NCBI RefSeq assembly: GCF_005473905.2
Contig: NZ_CP061336.1
Location: 4,456,501-4,520,500, forward strand
Direction: 5' to 3'
Source: Ruminiclostridium herbifermentans
GTDB taxonomy: Bacteria; Bacillota; Clostridia; Acetivibrionales; DSM-1351
DNA length: 64,000 nucleotides
In this document: positions 7,670 through 16,910 of the stretch, piece by piece
Numbering within the stretch: the first letter of the stretch is position 1
Layout of the letters: each line of letters begins with the position of its first letter
Translations under genes and position numbers: made by a program
The notes under the pieces: model-generated
Seen by the model: the letters and a program-made list of their open reading frames with translations, nothing else
Databases searched by the model: none
What the model was told of the DNA's origin: nothing

Positions 7670-7702
7670 GTACCCTATTGAAGTACTAATGTACAAAACT
7701 TT

Positions 7703-8986
7703 CTATAATTTATCATCTATCATACTCCACCATCTAAATGTTGAAGCTTTTGTCGAATTATATTTTTGATTGATGTCAGTAGTTATAGAAGCATCATCAT
7801 AATTTTTCCAGCTATAATATCGCCTTGTCTGCAAATCTACTTTTAAGTTAGGGTATTTATACCAAGAATCATAATAACCTCCATAAAATTTCTTATTTGG
7901 CATCTCTGAAATAACTGCCTTTGCCATTTTTTCTTGAAAGTTTTGTAATTCTTGCCGTAGTAGATTCTTTTGTTCATCTGTATATTTAATGCTTGTCATT
8001 GCTCCCTCAAAATAGTTATAGTCATATTTGACCATAATCCAATAATCCCATTCTGTATACGAAGCATCATTCTCATAAATATCAAATGTAAATTTAGTTG
8101 TCCCAATATTAGTTTTTAATTCAGAATAATTTGTTTCTAAGAAATTTTTTAAATCTGAAACTGAACTAAGAACATTTGATGTACTTGGTGTTGGTGTTTG
8201 AATAGCTTCCTTTCTTATATCATTGTCATATCCTTTAAACCAAATACCCCCAGTTCCATCGTTGCCTTTACCATAAACTATTAATGGCTTTAAATCCGTA
8301 GTTTTAACTTTAAAGGCTACCCAACCTTCGTTTGATGAACCAGAATATAATTTTGCATCTAATACTGGCTCTGGAAGTACACATGAATAAAAATCATAAT
8401 CTTTTCCCTCTCCTGATACAAGTTTAAATCCATACCTATTTAAATCAAATTGTATATTATCATTGGAGGCTCTATCAACTTTAAAACTAAATTTTGCTAA
8501 AATATATTCATAACTATCTTCAGGCTTATCATTAAATTGATTAGCAGCTAATATTTTATTCCATGCATCATTACCTCGAATTATCCCCTTTAGAGTTATA
8601 ATAGAATCAAAAGTATTTCCATTGGTAAATGTTGTAGTCATATTAATAGCATCATCAATTCCAGCAGGATTTTTCCTTGAGCTTAAAGAAGGTTGAGTAG
8701 GTGCAGGAGTAGGAATAGGTTTTGTTTTGTCAACTAAACTAATATTTCCATTTTTGTCAACTTTATAGTCTTTACCTAATATTTGTGAAACATTTTTTAT
8801 ATTTACATACACATTCTTATTATATGTAATTTTATCTCCACTTACAGCTTTGCCGTCAATTTTAACTGTGACTTCATTAAATACAGCCTTAATTGTTCTG
8901 TTTACCCCTGCTGCAAAAACTGGAATACTTAAAAATAAACTACAAACCAACATCCCTGCTATGAACCCTTGCAATCTTTTTTTCAC
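7703..8986 (-). CDS. Exported protein with copper-amine-oxidase N-like domain
   Basis: I chose the GTG at 8986: GAGGAAAG lies just upstream, and the product then starts VKKRLQGFIAGMLVCSLFLS, a typical signal peptide cleaved near VFAAG. Residues ~30-90 (VTVKIDGKAVSGDKITYN, YVNIKNVSQILGKDY) match the stalk domain called copper amine oxidase N-like, common on clostridial surface proteins and not itself an oxidase. A Pro/Thr linker follows, then ~300 residues I cannot assign, rich in aromatic residues. Likely secreted or wall-associated cargo of element B. Confidence 0.7.
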   Translation of the reverse strand: MKKRLQGFIAGMLVCSLFLSIPVFAAGVNRTIKAVFNEVTVKIDGKAVSGDKITYNKNVYVNIKNVSQILGKDYKVDKNGNISLVDKTKPIPTPAPTQPSLSSRKNPAGIDDAINMTTTFTNGNTFDSIITLKGIIRGNDAWNKILAANQFNDKPEDSYEYILAKFSFKVDRASNDNIQFDLNRYGFKLVSGEGKDYDFYSCVLPEPVLDAKLYSGSSNEGWVAFKVKTTDLKPLIVYGKGNDGTGGIWFKGYDNDIRKEAIQTPTPSTSNVLSSVSDLKNFLETNYSELKTNIGTTKFTFDIYENDASYTEWDYWIMVKYDYNYFEGAMTSIKYTDEQKNLLRQELQNFQEKMAKAVISEMPNKKFYGGYYDSWYKYPNLKVDLQTRRYYSWKNYDDASITTDINQKYNSTKASTFRWWSMIDDKL

Positions 8987-9349
8987 TTTACTTTCCTCCT
9001 CATTATCACTTTTTATCTTAATTGTATCTCCATTACTTGGAATGTTCAATAATTTGTGTAAATTATTAATAAATATGGTTATCGTATGCTATGTCGAGTA
9101 AACGCCTTAATATCAAAGGTTTAAGGTCTATACTTGAATCAAACAATATAAGTACCTTCTATAATGCAGGAATACCAATGCTTTCATTACATTTAAGCCA
9201 GAGAACACCAGTTCGTTCGATAACATTGATATGCGTTTAGATGTGATAATTGATAACCATTATCAATTTATATTTATTTATAAAATAATGTAAAGTGTAA
9301 AAAAATTAGTCGAGGTGTTTTAAAAGGTAATGTAAAATATATAAATATC

Positions 9350-9377
9350 TTGCAAAATTATCCCATAATGATATAAT
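9350..9377 (+). promoter_or_regulatory. Promoter of the structured leader and small ORF
   Basis: TTGCAA, 16 bp, TATAAT. It lies 24 bp before the first leader stem (9401), placing the likely RNA start near 9384. The 9050-9349 stretch upstream holds no gene I can support. Confidence 0.6.
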
Positions 9378-9400
9378 CTTTTTAGGGAAAATTAAATATA

Positions 9401-9603
9401 GTTGCCATGATTTCTAAGTGCGCCAACACTTAGAAACTCATGTAGGTGCTTAACCACCCACACGTATAGACTTTCGTCTACCACAGCAACCAGTTATTAT
9501 TATACTTGCTTTTGTTTATTTTTGCAAATTTCAAGTGCGTGTAGGGTTAACCTATTCGCACTTTTTAATTTTCCCTCCATTTTAAAATTTGGAGGGAATC
9601 ATA
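9401..9603 (+). ncRNA. Structured leader RNA with terminator and hidden RBS, riboswitch-like
   Basis: Three parts in order. First, a junction closed by GTTGC (9401-9405) and GCAAC (9486-9490), holding a perfect 10-bp stem TTTCTAAGTG/CACTTAGAAA and a TAGAC/GTCTA hairpin. Second, a terminator-like hairpin AAGTGCG/CGCACTT (9533-9563) followed by Ts. Third, a perfect 9-bp hairpin (9571-9598) in which TTCCCTCCA pairs with TGGAGGGAA, burying the Shine-Dalgarno of the ORF at 9605. AAGTGCG also occurs in the first stem (9416-9422), allowing an alternative fold. Aptamer plus expression platform is the obvious reading; I cannot match it to a known class. Confidence 0.5.
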
Positions 9604-9604
9604 T

Positions 9605-9904
9605 ATGCCTTTTAGTTCTAATACAAATAATGGCAGTAAATTTAGAAGTTTTATTATATCAAGTATAGATAATAGGATTGATGAAATAAGTAATGAATAC
9701 AGTAACTCGACTGAATATTTAGAATTCTATTATCTATACAGCGATATCTTAAAGCAATTGGAAAAAGCACTACCTCTTGAATCCTCAGATATAATCAATC
9801 AACTTGATAATTTATACGTGAATTACTTAGTTGGTTATCAGAAATATTTTTATAAACAAGGACTTTTAGATTGTAAAATGATGTTTAATTTATTGCATAA
9901 ATAA
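9605..9904 (+). CDS. Small protein behind structured leader, function unknown
   Basis: A 99-residue, acidic, apparently all-helical protein without Cys, signal peptide or membrane segment. GGAGGG ends eight bases before the ATG, but that RBS lies in the leader hairpin. The C-terminal part (YLVGYQKYFYKQGLLDCKMMFNLL) has the look of small helical proteins found in clostridial mobile elements, but I cannot name a family. It converges with the tyrosine recombinase gene, 46 bp away. Confidence 0.6.
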   Translation: MPFSSNTNNGSKFRSFIISSIDNRIDEISNEYSNSTEYLEFYYLYSDILKQLEKALPLESSDIINQLDNLYVNYLVGYQKYFYKQGLLDCKMMFNLLHK

Positions 9905-9950
9905 TCTGGTAACATTATTATTTTTAATTGATTAACCATATTGTTTACTT

Positions 9951-10940
9951 TTATAACTTATTAAAGACATTTTTAAATGGATGCTGATTCTTTAATACAG
10001 TATCTTTCTTAAACTCAAATAATTCAGAATTAATATAAGGCTTTAGTGATGAAATATCCAATCCAGTTATGTCACTAATTATTTCTAACGGAATTTCCTC
10101 TTTAACAAGTCGATTTATAAAAGTGTGTCTTATATTTCTTATTGATACACTTTTATCTTTAATGAGTTCACTTTTATTAATAGCATCTTTAAATATTTTC
10201 CAAAAGGTGTTATTCGATAGTCTTTTTAGCTTCTTATCTTTACTATCTCTTATTGACGGAAATAAAAATAAACAATTTGGATAGTCATATGATTTTTTAT
10301 TAATTAATTCGTTTAAGTATATATTAATCTTATTGGTAACTTCAAAAGGTAATTTTATCTCTCTTCCACTCTCACCAGTAAAATAAATTTTACTTTCTTC
10401 AATAACAATATAATTTTCATCATCTATTGATATTTCATTATTCTTATAAACATTTAAACTGCGTATCTCACCAATGGAACAACCTGTATAAGCTAGAATC
10501 AGAAAAATAATTTCATCTCTCATAGATTTCAATGTTAGCTTTTTACCTTTAATTTGCTCATATAAATTTTCGATTTGCTCATCGTCTAAAAAAGTAAACC
10601 TTTTTTCTATAAATTTGTCATAAGACCAATCATCAAATATGTTATTAGTGTTTACATTTTCTTTCTTATAAAATAAGAAAAACTTCTTTAAAAAAGAAAA
10701 GTACCTAGCTACTGTTGCAGGGGAATACTTTTCATCAGCATTTGTAATAAATAATTCTACATCACTTCTAGTTATATTCTCAAATTTAGGGTTATTGGGG
10801 TATGATGATAAAAAATCCAAGAACTTCTTAATCGTTGATTTTCTGTTATTAATAACATCTTTATTAATACCTTTATCAGCTAAAGACTTTTCGTACCTCT
10901 TCAAGAATATCCCATAACTATCTTTTACAATATCCTTCAC
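9951..10940 (-). CDS. Tyrosine recombinase with divergent active site
   Basis: A 329-residue protein starting at GTG, seven bases after AGGAGG. Residues 1-110 look like a SAM-like core-binding domain (NRKSTIKKFLDFLSSY, SPATVARYFSFLKKFFLFY), the rest like the phage-integrase catalytic domain. The first catalytic Arg (TGCSIGEIRSL) and the nucleophile Tyr (LKPYIN) are present. However, the box-II motif reads RNIRHTF instead of HxxRH, and the usual LGH reads TGLD, so both conserved His positions are replaced. It may be weakly active or have another role. It is unrelated to the tRNA-Ser integrases at 1208 and 11692 and lies just inside the right end of element B. The stretch 10941-11280 holds no other gene. 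Confidence 0.8.
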   Translation of the reverse strand: MKDIVKDSYGIFLKRYEKSLADKGINKDVINNRKSTIKKFLDFLSSYPNNPKFENITRSDVELFITNADEKYSPATVARYFSFLKKFFLFYKKENVNTNNIFDDWSYDKFIEKRFTFLDDEQIENLYEQIKGKKLTLKSMRDEIIFLILAYTGCSIGEIRSLNVYKNNEISIDDENYIVIEESKIYFTGESGREIKLPFEVTNKINIYLNELINKKSYDYPNCLFLFPSIRDSKDKKLKRLSNNTFWKIFKDAINKSELIKDKSVSIRNIRHTFINRLVKEEIPLEIISDITGLDISSLKPYINSELFEFKKDTVLKNQHPFKNVFNKL

Positions 10941-11285
10941 AATAGAACCTCCTATTTTCAGTAAATTTTTAGTTTATACACATTTTTACAATTCTTTTTT
11001 GAAAATCATGCTTCTATTTTACTATTCGGTATTATTGTGTAAAATCCTCCAATATTTTATAAACAATTCTAACATCATAACAAATCATTGAATATATAAT
11101 TACTTTTTTGTTATAATACTAATTTAGTTTTTTACTCAATTTTTTTACTTTAGGTTACTTGTACAATATCAGCAACAAAGATTTCAAGTTATTAGTTTTC
11201 GTTTTGGTGCGTTAATTTGATGGTAATTCTATTTATAATGTTTAATATGTTTGTTAATATAGCATAATGATTATTAATGCTACCC

Positions 11286-11324
11286 TTCTAACAAATCTTC
11301 TAACACTTTTTAAAATTTTCTAAC
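11286..11324. repeat. Three TTCTAAC direct repeats, second set
   Basis: TTCTAAC at 11286, 11298 and 11318, same spacing as at 803-841. It lies in the right-end block shared by elements A and B, about 125 bp before att copy 2. Candidate integrase arm-binding sites. Confidence 0.45.
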
Positions 11325-11363
11325 CATTATATTATAAGTGTTTAAAAGTAAATACATAAATAA

Positions 11364-11381
11364 AAGCCTCATATGAGGCTT
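11364..11381. terminator. Hairpin at right end of element B
   Basis: AAGCCTC/GAGGCTT stem with loop ATAT, the counterpart of 881-898. The loop difference (ATAC versus ATAT) leaves the stem intact, so the structure seems maintained. Confidence 0.4.
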
Positions 11382-11446
11382 AAATAAAGGGTTTGAATAA
11401 TGAAAGATATAGTTAAATAATCTTAAATAATAAATGAAGCGTAACT

Positions 11447-11550
11447 CTGGAAATCGTGTGATGGGTGAAACTATCCGAGGGTTCGAATCCCTCTCTCTCC
11501 GCCAAAACAATGGCTTTCAGGATTTCATTCTGAGAGCCACTTTTGCATTT
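11447..11550 (+). other. attR/attL: Attachment site copy 2: tRNA-Ser(GGA) 3' part plus terminator
   Basis: Same core as at 964-1067, with one G-to-A change near the end (GCATTT for GCGTTT). The ~50 bases before it are also almost identical to those before copy 1, showing that elements A and B share a right end. The ~110 bases after it match those after copy 1, showing that B and C share a left end. It thus marks the border between elements B and C. Confidence 0.85.
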
Positions 11551-11691
11551 CTCAAGGTGCTTGATTTTTTATTTGACACGCATCATCAGTACACACGATT
11601 TTTGAATGAATTTTCACGAATCGTGTGCTATCTTTTAAGGCTTCACACGCATTGAATCCAACATAAATATATAAAGGATGGTGCGTATTAA

Positions 11692-12630
11692 ATGAGAATT
11701 AACATGCAACAGCAACAAGAAAACAATAATCTAGAGGAAGCATTCCAAGAGTTCATTAAGTACTGCAATGTAAAGAACTTAGCAAAGGACACACTAATTT
11801 TTTATGAGAATTGCTTCAAGAGTTTTAGTAAGTTCTATCCTCAGCAAGCGTTTGTAAGGGATATTTCTATCAGCAACATACATGACTATATCCTCTGGCA
11901 AAAGGATAAAAATATTAGTGCAATAGCAGTAAATTCTAATCTTAGAGGGGTTAGAGCGTTCTTGTATTATTGTATGAAACTTGTATACCTATCTAAATTT
12001 TCAATAGAATTGGTCAAAGCAGAAAAGAAGGTTAAGCAGATTTATACTGATTCTGAGTTGAAGTTATCGCTAAAGAAACCCAATGTGAAGTAGTGTTCTT
12101 TTGCAGAGTATAGAGATTGGGTTGTCATAAACTATGCTTTAGCAACAGGCAATAGAGTGTCTACAATTATTAATCTTAAAATTGGAGATATTGACTTTGA
12201 GAACGGCTATATTACTCTACAGAAGACTAAGAATAAAAGGCAACAGATAGTACCTCTTTCTAGTACCTTATCTAACATATTACTTGACTACTTGACTTAT
12301 AGAAAAGGACAGGCTTCTGACTATTTATTTTGTAATGCCTTTGGCAATCAACTTGTCGATAGAAGTCTACAAGGTAGCATTGCAAGGTATAATAAAAGTA
12401 GGGGTGTGATGAAAACCTCAATGCACCTTTTTAGGCACACATACGCTGAGAAGTTCCTCCAAGCAGGTGGTAATGTATTTATGCTACAACGCTTGCTAGG
12501 ACATTCTAGCCTTGAAATTGTAAAGGAATATGTTTCTTTATTCAGTGAAGATTTAAAGCAAAACTATGACCAATTTAACCCTCTTGAACAGATGACTAAA
12601 AGTAATATTCAGATTAAACTAAAAAGCTAA
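11692..12630 (+). pseudogene. Tyrosine integrase with one in-frame amber codon
   Basis: One reading frame of 313 codons broken only by TAG at 12091-12093 (context KKPNVK-stop-CSFAEY). The first half is a SAM-like core-binding domain. The second half has the complete catalytic set: Arg in ATGNRVSTI, HLFRH, LLGH, and Tyr in VKEYVS. It lies about 140 bp after att copy 2, the classic place for the integrase that made these elements. A single nonsense change inactivates it unless TAG is read through; a restart at the ATG at 12157 would lose the first catalytic Arg's upstream helix and the N-domain. The same gene is cut short in element B. Confidence 0.85.
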
Positions 12631-12651
12631 CACACTAGTATTTTAATTTAC

Positions 12652-12685
12652 AGAGGAAGTTGCAGAAAGCTTCTCAGCTTCCTCT
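12652..12685. terminator. Hairpin between integrase and nuclease remnant
   Basis: Perfect 8-bp stem AGAGGAAG/CTTCCTCT in the 78 bp between two convergent genes. No T run on either side, so it is a weak terminator candidate. Confidence 0.35.
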
Positions 12686-12708
12686 TCAGCTGTTCAGACA
12701 AGAGCATA

Positions 12709-13266
12709 TCAGTCCCAAGGGTAGATATATTCAAATTTAACAAACTTATTAACTCTCTTCAAGTCAACAAGCATATACTTTAAGTATGGTCTATCATTCA
12801 GGGCAAATATTATTCTATCCCCAAATTCATCCCTACTGCTTTCAGTTCTTGACCAATCTCCCTTAAAATAATGGTTTAGAACATAGCTCTGCAAGGCTTT
12901 AAAATCAATGAATAGAACCTTCATAGGTAGAAAGCGTATATGGTCTACCATTACAACAGCTAAAGTGTCAGCTGTGCAGTATCTGAACCAACCAAATTTT
13001 CTTTCAGATAAGTTATCCCATATCTCAATGAAAAAGTTTCTTTGAATCTAGAATCCCGTAGTCACTTTTAACCTCAATTTTTTCACCTGTAATAGCTTCT
13101 AAGTCGTACTCTTTGATTTCAGATTCTCTATCTTTGAACTTGTATCCATAATATGCTTCAAGTATTTCTTGTACTTCCTTTTCATATCTCTTGCTGTAGC
13201 ATCTTTCTGCTTTTTCAACATTGCTATATCATCTGTAAAGTCATTATCATTGTATCTTTTATTCAT
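12709..13266 (-). pseudogene. PD-(D/E)XK-like nuclease, two frameshifts
   Basis: The start at 13266 has AAAGGAG. The coding then passes through three frames: MNKRYNDNDFTDD, next a frame containing AERCYSKRYEKEVQEILEAYYGYKF and EKIEVKSDYGI, then a frame from RNFFIEIWDN to the end (YIYPWD, stop at 12709). Joined, they give a ~180-residue protein. The order acidic residue, then IEVKSD with a following strand and FFIEIW, resembles the PD-(D/E)XK nuclease core seen in small phage nucleases. Two frameshifts make it a pseudogene. Carried only by element C because of the deletion in B. Confidence 0.6.
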
Positions 13267-13447
13267 ACCTTTTCTCCTTTAGCATAGAACATAAAGAACC
13301 AAAGCACTTTTTATAGAATGAACACACTTTTTCTACTTAAGAACCAGTTTTTTTGGGTGTATATAAACATAATATAAATATATTATATTATAAACTAATA
13401 ACTATTACTTCGTAATAGTTTGCCATCGCATGAAAAGCATGCAATGG

Positions 13448-13696
13448 CTAGTTTAAAATACATTTAGGGTTAATTTTAGTTTGGATAAGATAAGTATTTA
13501 CTTCTTTACCTTCAAATTTATTATCGTAATAAATAATGTCTCCTCGTCCAATGTCAAGCAATCCATGTTCTTGCAATATGTCTAAATACTTAGCAACTGT
13601 GTTGCGACTAATTCCTGTTTCACAAACAATCTTTTCTGTCGAAAGTGATGTTACTGTATAGTTCCACTTCCCGTCATTTAGACATTTTGCAAGCAT
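13448..13696 (-). CDS. HTH protein, probably 5'-truncated replication or regulatory gene
   Basis: The segment VTSLSTEKIVCETGISRNTVAKYLDILQEHGLLDI is a winged-helix type HTH, as in plasmid and phage replication-initiator or DnaD-like proteins. The open frame continues upstream of the ATG at 13696 without a good start (KVEGIYLYCYMLAKC) to an in-frame stop near 13735, so the natural 5' end seems lost. No RBS precedes 13696. Its absence from element B is explained by the deletion there. Confidence 0.45.
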   Translation of the reverse strand: MLAKCLNDGKWNYTVTSLSTEKIVCETGISRNTVAKYLDILQEHGLLDIGRGDIIYYDNKFEGKEVNTYLIQTKINPKCILN

Positions 13697-13766
13697 GTAG
13701 CAGTAAAGATATATACCCTCAACTTTTATTATTTTAGACTACCAGCATCTTATAGACATAAAAAAT

Positions 13767-13792
13767 AAGGATAAGATTCAATCCTATCCTTG
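13767..13792. terminator. Hairpin between zinc-ribbon and HTH genes
   Basis: AAGGATA/TATCCTT inverted repeat following the stop of the 13827 gene, with AT-rich flanks. Probable terminator of the two-gene HTH/zinc-ribbon unit. Confidence 0.45.
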
Positions 13793-13826
13793 CTTCTATC
13801 ATTCACTAAGTTATTACTGTGTACAG

Positions 13827-14054
13827 TTACTTACTCAAAATCTTGCCTCTTGATATCCTGTCTTTTTCATCAGCATAGGCATCATATGTATTGCCACACT
13901 TAGGACAAGTTAAAGTACCTGTAATGCTATGAATAGCATCAAGGCAAGACATAACAGAAACATACCCATCATCATTAATTGTTCGGTTACATGTTATAAT
14001 ATTAGAAAGAAAAAGTTCATTTCCGCAATCACAAATAGGCTTTCTATATTTCAT
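13827..14054 (-). CDS. Small zinc-ribbon protein of element C
   Basis: A 75-residue protein. Cys8 and Cys10 near the N-terminus, a single Cys in the middle, and a CPKCG knuckle (about residues 50-54) suggest one or two bound zinc ions. The start overlaps the stop of the HTH gene by four bases, so translation is coupled. A truncated copy is in element B (1357-1509). Probably part of the element's regulatory or replication backbone; no family recognised. Confidence 0.65.
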   Translation of the reverse strand: MKYRKPICDCGNELFLSNIITCNRTINDDGYVSVMSCLDAIHSITGTLTCPKCGNTYDAYADEKDRISRGKILSK

Positions 14055-14254
14055 ACTATATCACCTCCCCTCATTGAGTACATTGCTAAAAACTCTTGCA
14101 GTTTCTTGGCGTTTTCACTGCCTAGACCCTTTTTCCCATGTCGGAAGTAGCAAAGCATAGCAGGACTAATATTAATTTTCTTTGCAATATGCTTGGCTAT
14201 CACCCCATTTTCTTTAATAAATTCATTCACTTGCCTTCTCAAAATCTCATTCAT
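14051..14254 (-). CDS. Small HTH regulator of element C
   Basis: A 67-residue protein, identical to the element B protein except for a few C-terminal residues (AMYSMRGGDIV versus TKYSMSGGGIL). Start chosen at 14254 after AAAGGATG. Cro/C1-type HTH at residues 18-45. Preceded by the same attenuator-like hairpin (14307-14329) and conserved non-coding block. Confidence 0.75.
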   Translation of the reverse strand: MNEILRRQVNEFIKENGVIAKHIAKKINISPAMLCYFRHGKKGLGSENAKKLQEFLAMYSMRGGDIV

Positions 14255-14306
14255 AGAAATCATCCTTTCTTTGTTAATTTCGATTAACTTAAGGCTAAAA
14301 TAAAAA

Positions 14307-14329
14307 GCAGTACCCTTTTTGGATACTGC
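14307..14329 (-). terminator. Attenuator-like hairpin, element C copy
   Basis: GCAGTA/TACTGC stem with T-rich 3' side on the minus strand, conserved with 1762-1784 despite loop changes. Lies between the leader and the start at 14254. Confidence 0.5.
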
Positions 14330-14458
14330 CGTTATCTTATAATTAACCTTTTCAAAACAATCATGGTTGAGGGGCAACTTTTGCAACCCCTAGATATGAA
14401 TATAATTTTTTAAGAAGACAAATAGGAGATAATTTTTTTATGGAAACATTTTACTATA

Positions 14459-14673
14459 CTTAATTTCTTCGGCAATTCTTCACTAGAACATGAACACAGT
14501 GTTCACAATCTTCGGCTAATAATATTCTTGGCTATCGGTTTATAAATTTTTTTATTTGCAGTCACACGGGGTTCGGAGAATATTAAAAATTTAAAAATTG
14601 GGGCTAATTTTCTAATTCCTTCGGATTAATATGTTTTGGTCGGTTGGGGGAATATTATATATAGTGTAATATA
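14459..14673. other. Conserved non-coding block of element C
   Basis: Near-identical to 1919-2130, including the palindrome TGAACAC-A-GTGTTCA (14491-14505). 14700-14930 is not shared with element B; 14940-15040 is shared again. The stretch 14387-15579 holds no gene I can support apart from a doubtful 62-codon frame. Confidence 0.5.
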
Positions 14674-15579
14674 TAAGTACTCTTAACATGATTACATCAA
14701 TTCATATGATTAAGTGGTAATAGTAAGATATGATATAACCCTCTTCCAAACTAATACAATACCATAGAGTAAGTATATCACTATTGAAGTAAGTCAAAGT
14801 GTGCTATGCATCTACCAACTTACTGTATAGATTTTAACTTGATACATTAGGCAAGGACAGTATTAACCAGATAATGTAGGACATATTAGTATTCAACGGA
14901 TTGCTGTTCAAACCATATACTCTGTCATACGAAGAAGTTCCCGTTGCTTAGCATCAAAATAAGATAAATGAATGCTGTTCTATAGGTGAATTAGATATTT
15001 TTATAACTGCTAGGTACACAAACGGACGAACGTTCCTCTCATTTGCTTGTAAGCTAAGTAAATCAACTAATACTCAGTAAATAAACACTTGAGTATTCTA
15101 GTTGCTATGCTACAAGAAGAAAAGACCAAACCCCTTATGTAATGATATATAAGCATGTTTATGTTGATTGCAATTGATTCAAGAAAACATATGTCTATAG
15201 ATTTTGAAAGCTGTCGAGTAAAAGGAAAGATGCATTCGGTGTTGCAAGAGATTAAGAGGTTAGGAAAAGGTATAGTTGAAGTTACAAAGGCTTGTACTAG
15301 AAAAGCCTTATATCGCCTCACAGACGTAAAAGAATGGGCATAACAGAAAAGTATATATAGAACCCATCTGAAGTTGTCGAGTTCTTTGAAAGGTTACCAT
15401 TTGCAGGACTCTTTCAACATATTTGAGTAAGACTTAATTATACTATTGACAAACAAGGCTTGTATCTCTTCACTTGTCACGTCAAACTTTATAGTCAGTA
15501 CCTACATCATAATACTATTTCCCTTAATACAAAAGTGGCTACCTATATAAAAGATAGCCACCTCTTTAGCATCCAAACA

Positions 15580-16026
15580 TTAATTGTTATTATCGTATAC
15601 TTTACCATTAAAGTTCAGTCCATTTTCAGTATAGTATGATTGGAAGTAAATTCTATATGTACCACTTGTTAACCCAGTAAATGATTGCGTCACTGGCTCA
15701 TTTGAGTCTCTGTAAACTGTAAAAGAGTTTGACTTTCCAGAAACTGCTGAGTATCCCGACCCACTTTTTTTCATTGGAGTAAGAGTCATTCCTGCTAAGG
15801 CATTGGTTGATGTGTTCCACCTGCTTGAAGCTGTTATTTCAGTTTTAGTATAAAAATTGGTATCACTAATACTAAAATCATCTTCAGATATTTTTCCTAC
15901 ATTTGAAAAACCAGTTCCGCTGTATGTATCAAGTTGACCTGATAAAGTAGCAAACACTTGTAGTGAAAAAATTGAAGCAATAGCTACAGTTGTAACAATA
16001 GCTAATCTAATTTTGCTAAGTTTCAT
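15580..16026 (-). CDS. Small secreted protein, function unknown
   Basis: A 148-residue protein with a signal peptide (MKLSKIRLAIVTTVAIASIFSLQVFA). GAGGT-like AGGAGG precedes the ATG. The mature part is rich in Ser, Thr and Gly and reads as beta-strand repeats; SFTGLTSGTYRIYF resembles a surface or bacteriocin-like beta fold, but I cannot name a family. Cargo of element C, next to a VanZ-like membrane protein. Confidence 0.6.
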   Translation of the reverse strand: MKLSKIRLAIVTTVAIASIFSLQVFATLSGQLDTYSGTGFSNVGKISEDDFSISDTNFYTKTEITASSRWNTSTNALAGMTLTPMKKSGSGYSAVSGKSNSFTVYRDSNEPVTQSFTGLTSGTYRIYFQSYYTENGLNFNGKVYDNNN

Positions 16027-16077
16027 AAGAAACCTCCTAAAAATTTTTTATTTATAATAATTTGCGCATATTATTAT

Positions 16078-16662
16078 TTAAGTTATCTTTTCAGCAAAAC
16101 CTTTTCTAGAACATAATAAATTTTCTAATACTTTTTTACTAACGAATCCAACTACAAAGCCAAATGTATTGCACATTATGTCATTTATATCAAAAAATCC
16201 AACCTTTAAGTAGTGTTGAAGCAATTCAATACTTATAATGTAAGCTAAAAAAATAGCAAAAGTATATATTGGCTTTAATCTAATCCTACTTTTTGCATAG
16301 TATCCAAATGGAATATAGAACAAAATATTTAAAATGATTGTTGTTTTAGAATAGGTGACCATATCCAATACATTAAAGTTCATAGGTTCTGCAAAATTTA
16401 GTTTCATTCTAAATATAGAAAGGCTAACAGCTAATAACACATAACTAAAAAAGAGAATATCTTTTTCTATTGTTTTGATGGAGTTTTTTGCAGTCCAATT
16501 TATTGAAGTATAAATTATAATTGCAATAAATAGTCTGAGACAATGAAAAGGTTGTTCAGCAGTTGCAAAATTAACAAAAACATCATCAACAAAAAAGTAA
16601 CACAAAAATTGCGAAATACCTAGACTCACAATCGCAAATATAATATTTTTAAACGCTCTCAT
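16078..16662 (-). CDS. VanZ-like membrane protein
   Basis: I chose the ATG at 16662 (MRAFKNIIFAIV) because AGGAGG lies seven bases upstream; a longer frame to 16755 has no RBS. Four to five membrane segments. The conserved stretch NILFYIPFGYYAKSR followed by ELLQHYLKVGFFDINDIMCNTFG carries the VanZ signature (polar FD-x-x-D-x-x-x-N between helices). VanZ proteins confer low-level teicoplanin or lipoglycopeptide tolerance in some hosts; here only family membership is supported. 51 bp upstream of the secreted protein gene, possibly cotranscribed. Confidence 0.7.
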   Translation of the reverse strand: MRAFKNIIFAIVSLGISQFLCYFFVDDVFVNFATAEQPFHCLRLFIAIIIYTSINWTAKNSIKTIEKDILFFSYVLLAVSLSIFRMKLNFAEPMNFNVLDMVTYSKTTIILNILFYIPFGYYAKSRIRLKPIYTFAIFLAYIISIELLQHYLKVGFFDINDIMCNTFGFVVGFVSKKVLENLLCSRKGFAEKIT

Positions 16663-16910
16663 ATAAATCCTCCTATGTAACAAAACCACTTTTACAATTA
16701 TATATAAAATTTGAAATATGTCAATAATTTTACAATATTTTGCATTAACATTCATTTAGAAAAGTATATAAATAAGGTAAACTAAGAATACAGTCGAACG
16801 GCTAAATCCTTAGATTCAATTGACGGGATTTACAATTTACATGAAAGTTATTTAGCTATAATACTATTCAAAAAAACATTGATACATTTAAAGAACTAGA
16901 GGTAGGTGTA

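Noticed and set aside
15155-15343. A 62-codon plus-strand frame (MFMLIAIDSRKHM...)
   Set aside because: No convincing RBS, no family, isolated in non-coding DNA; could be debris.
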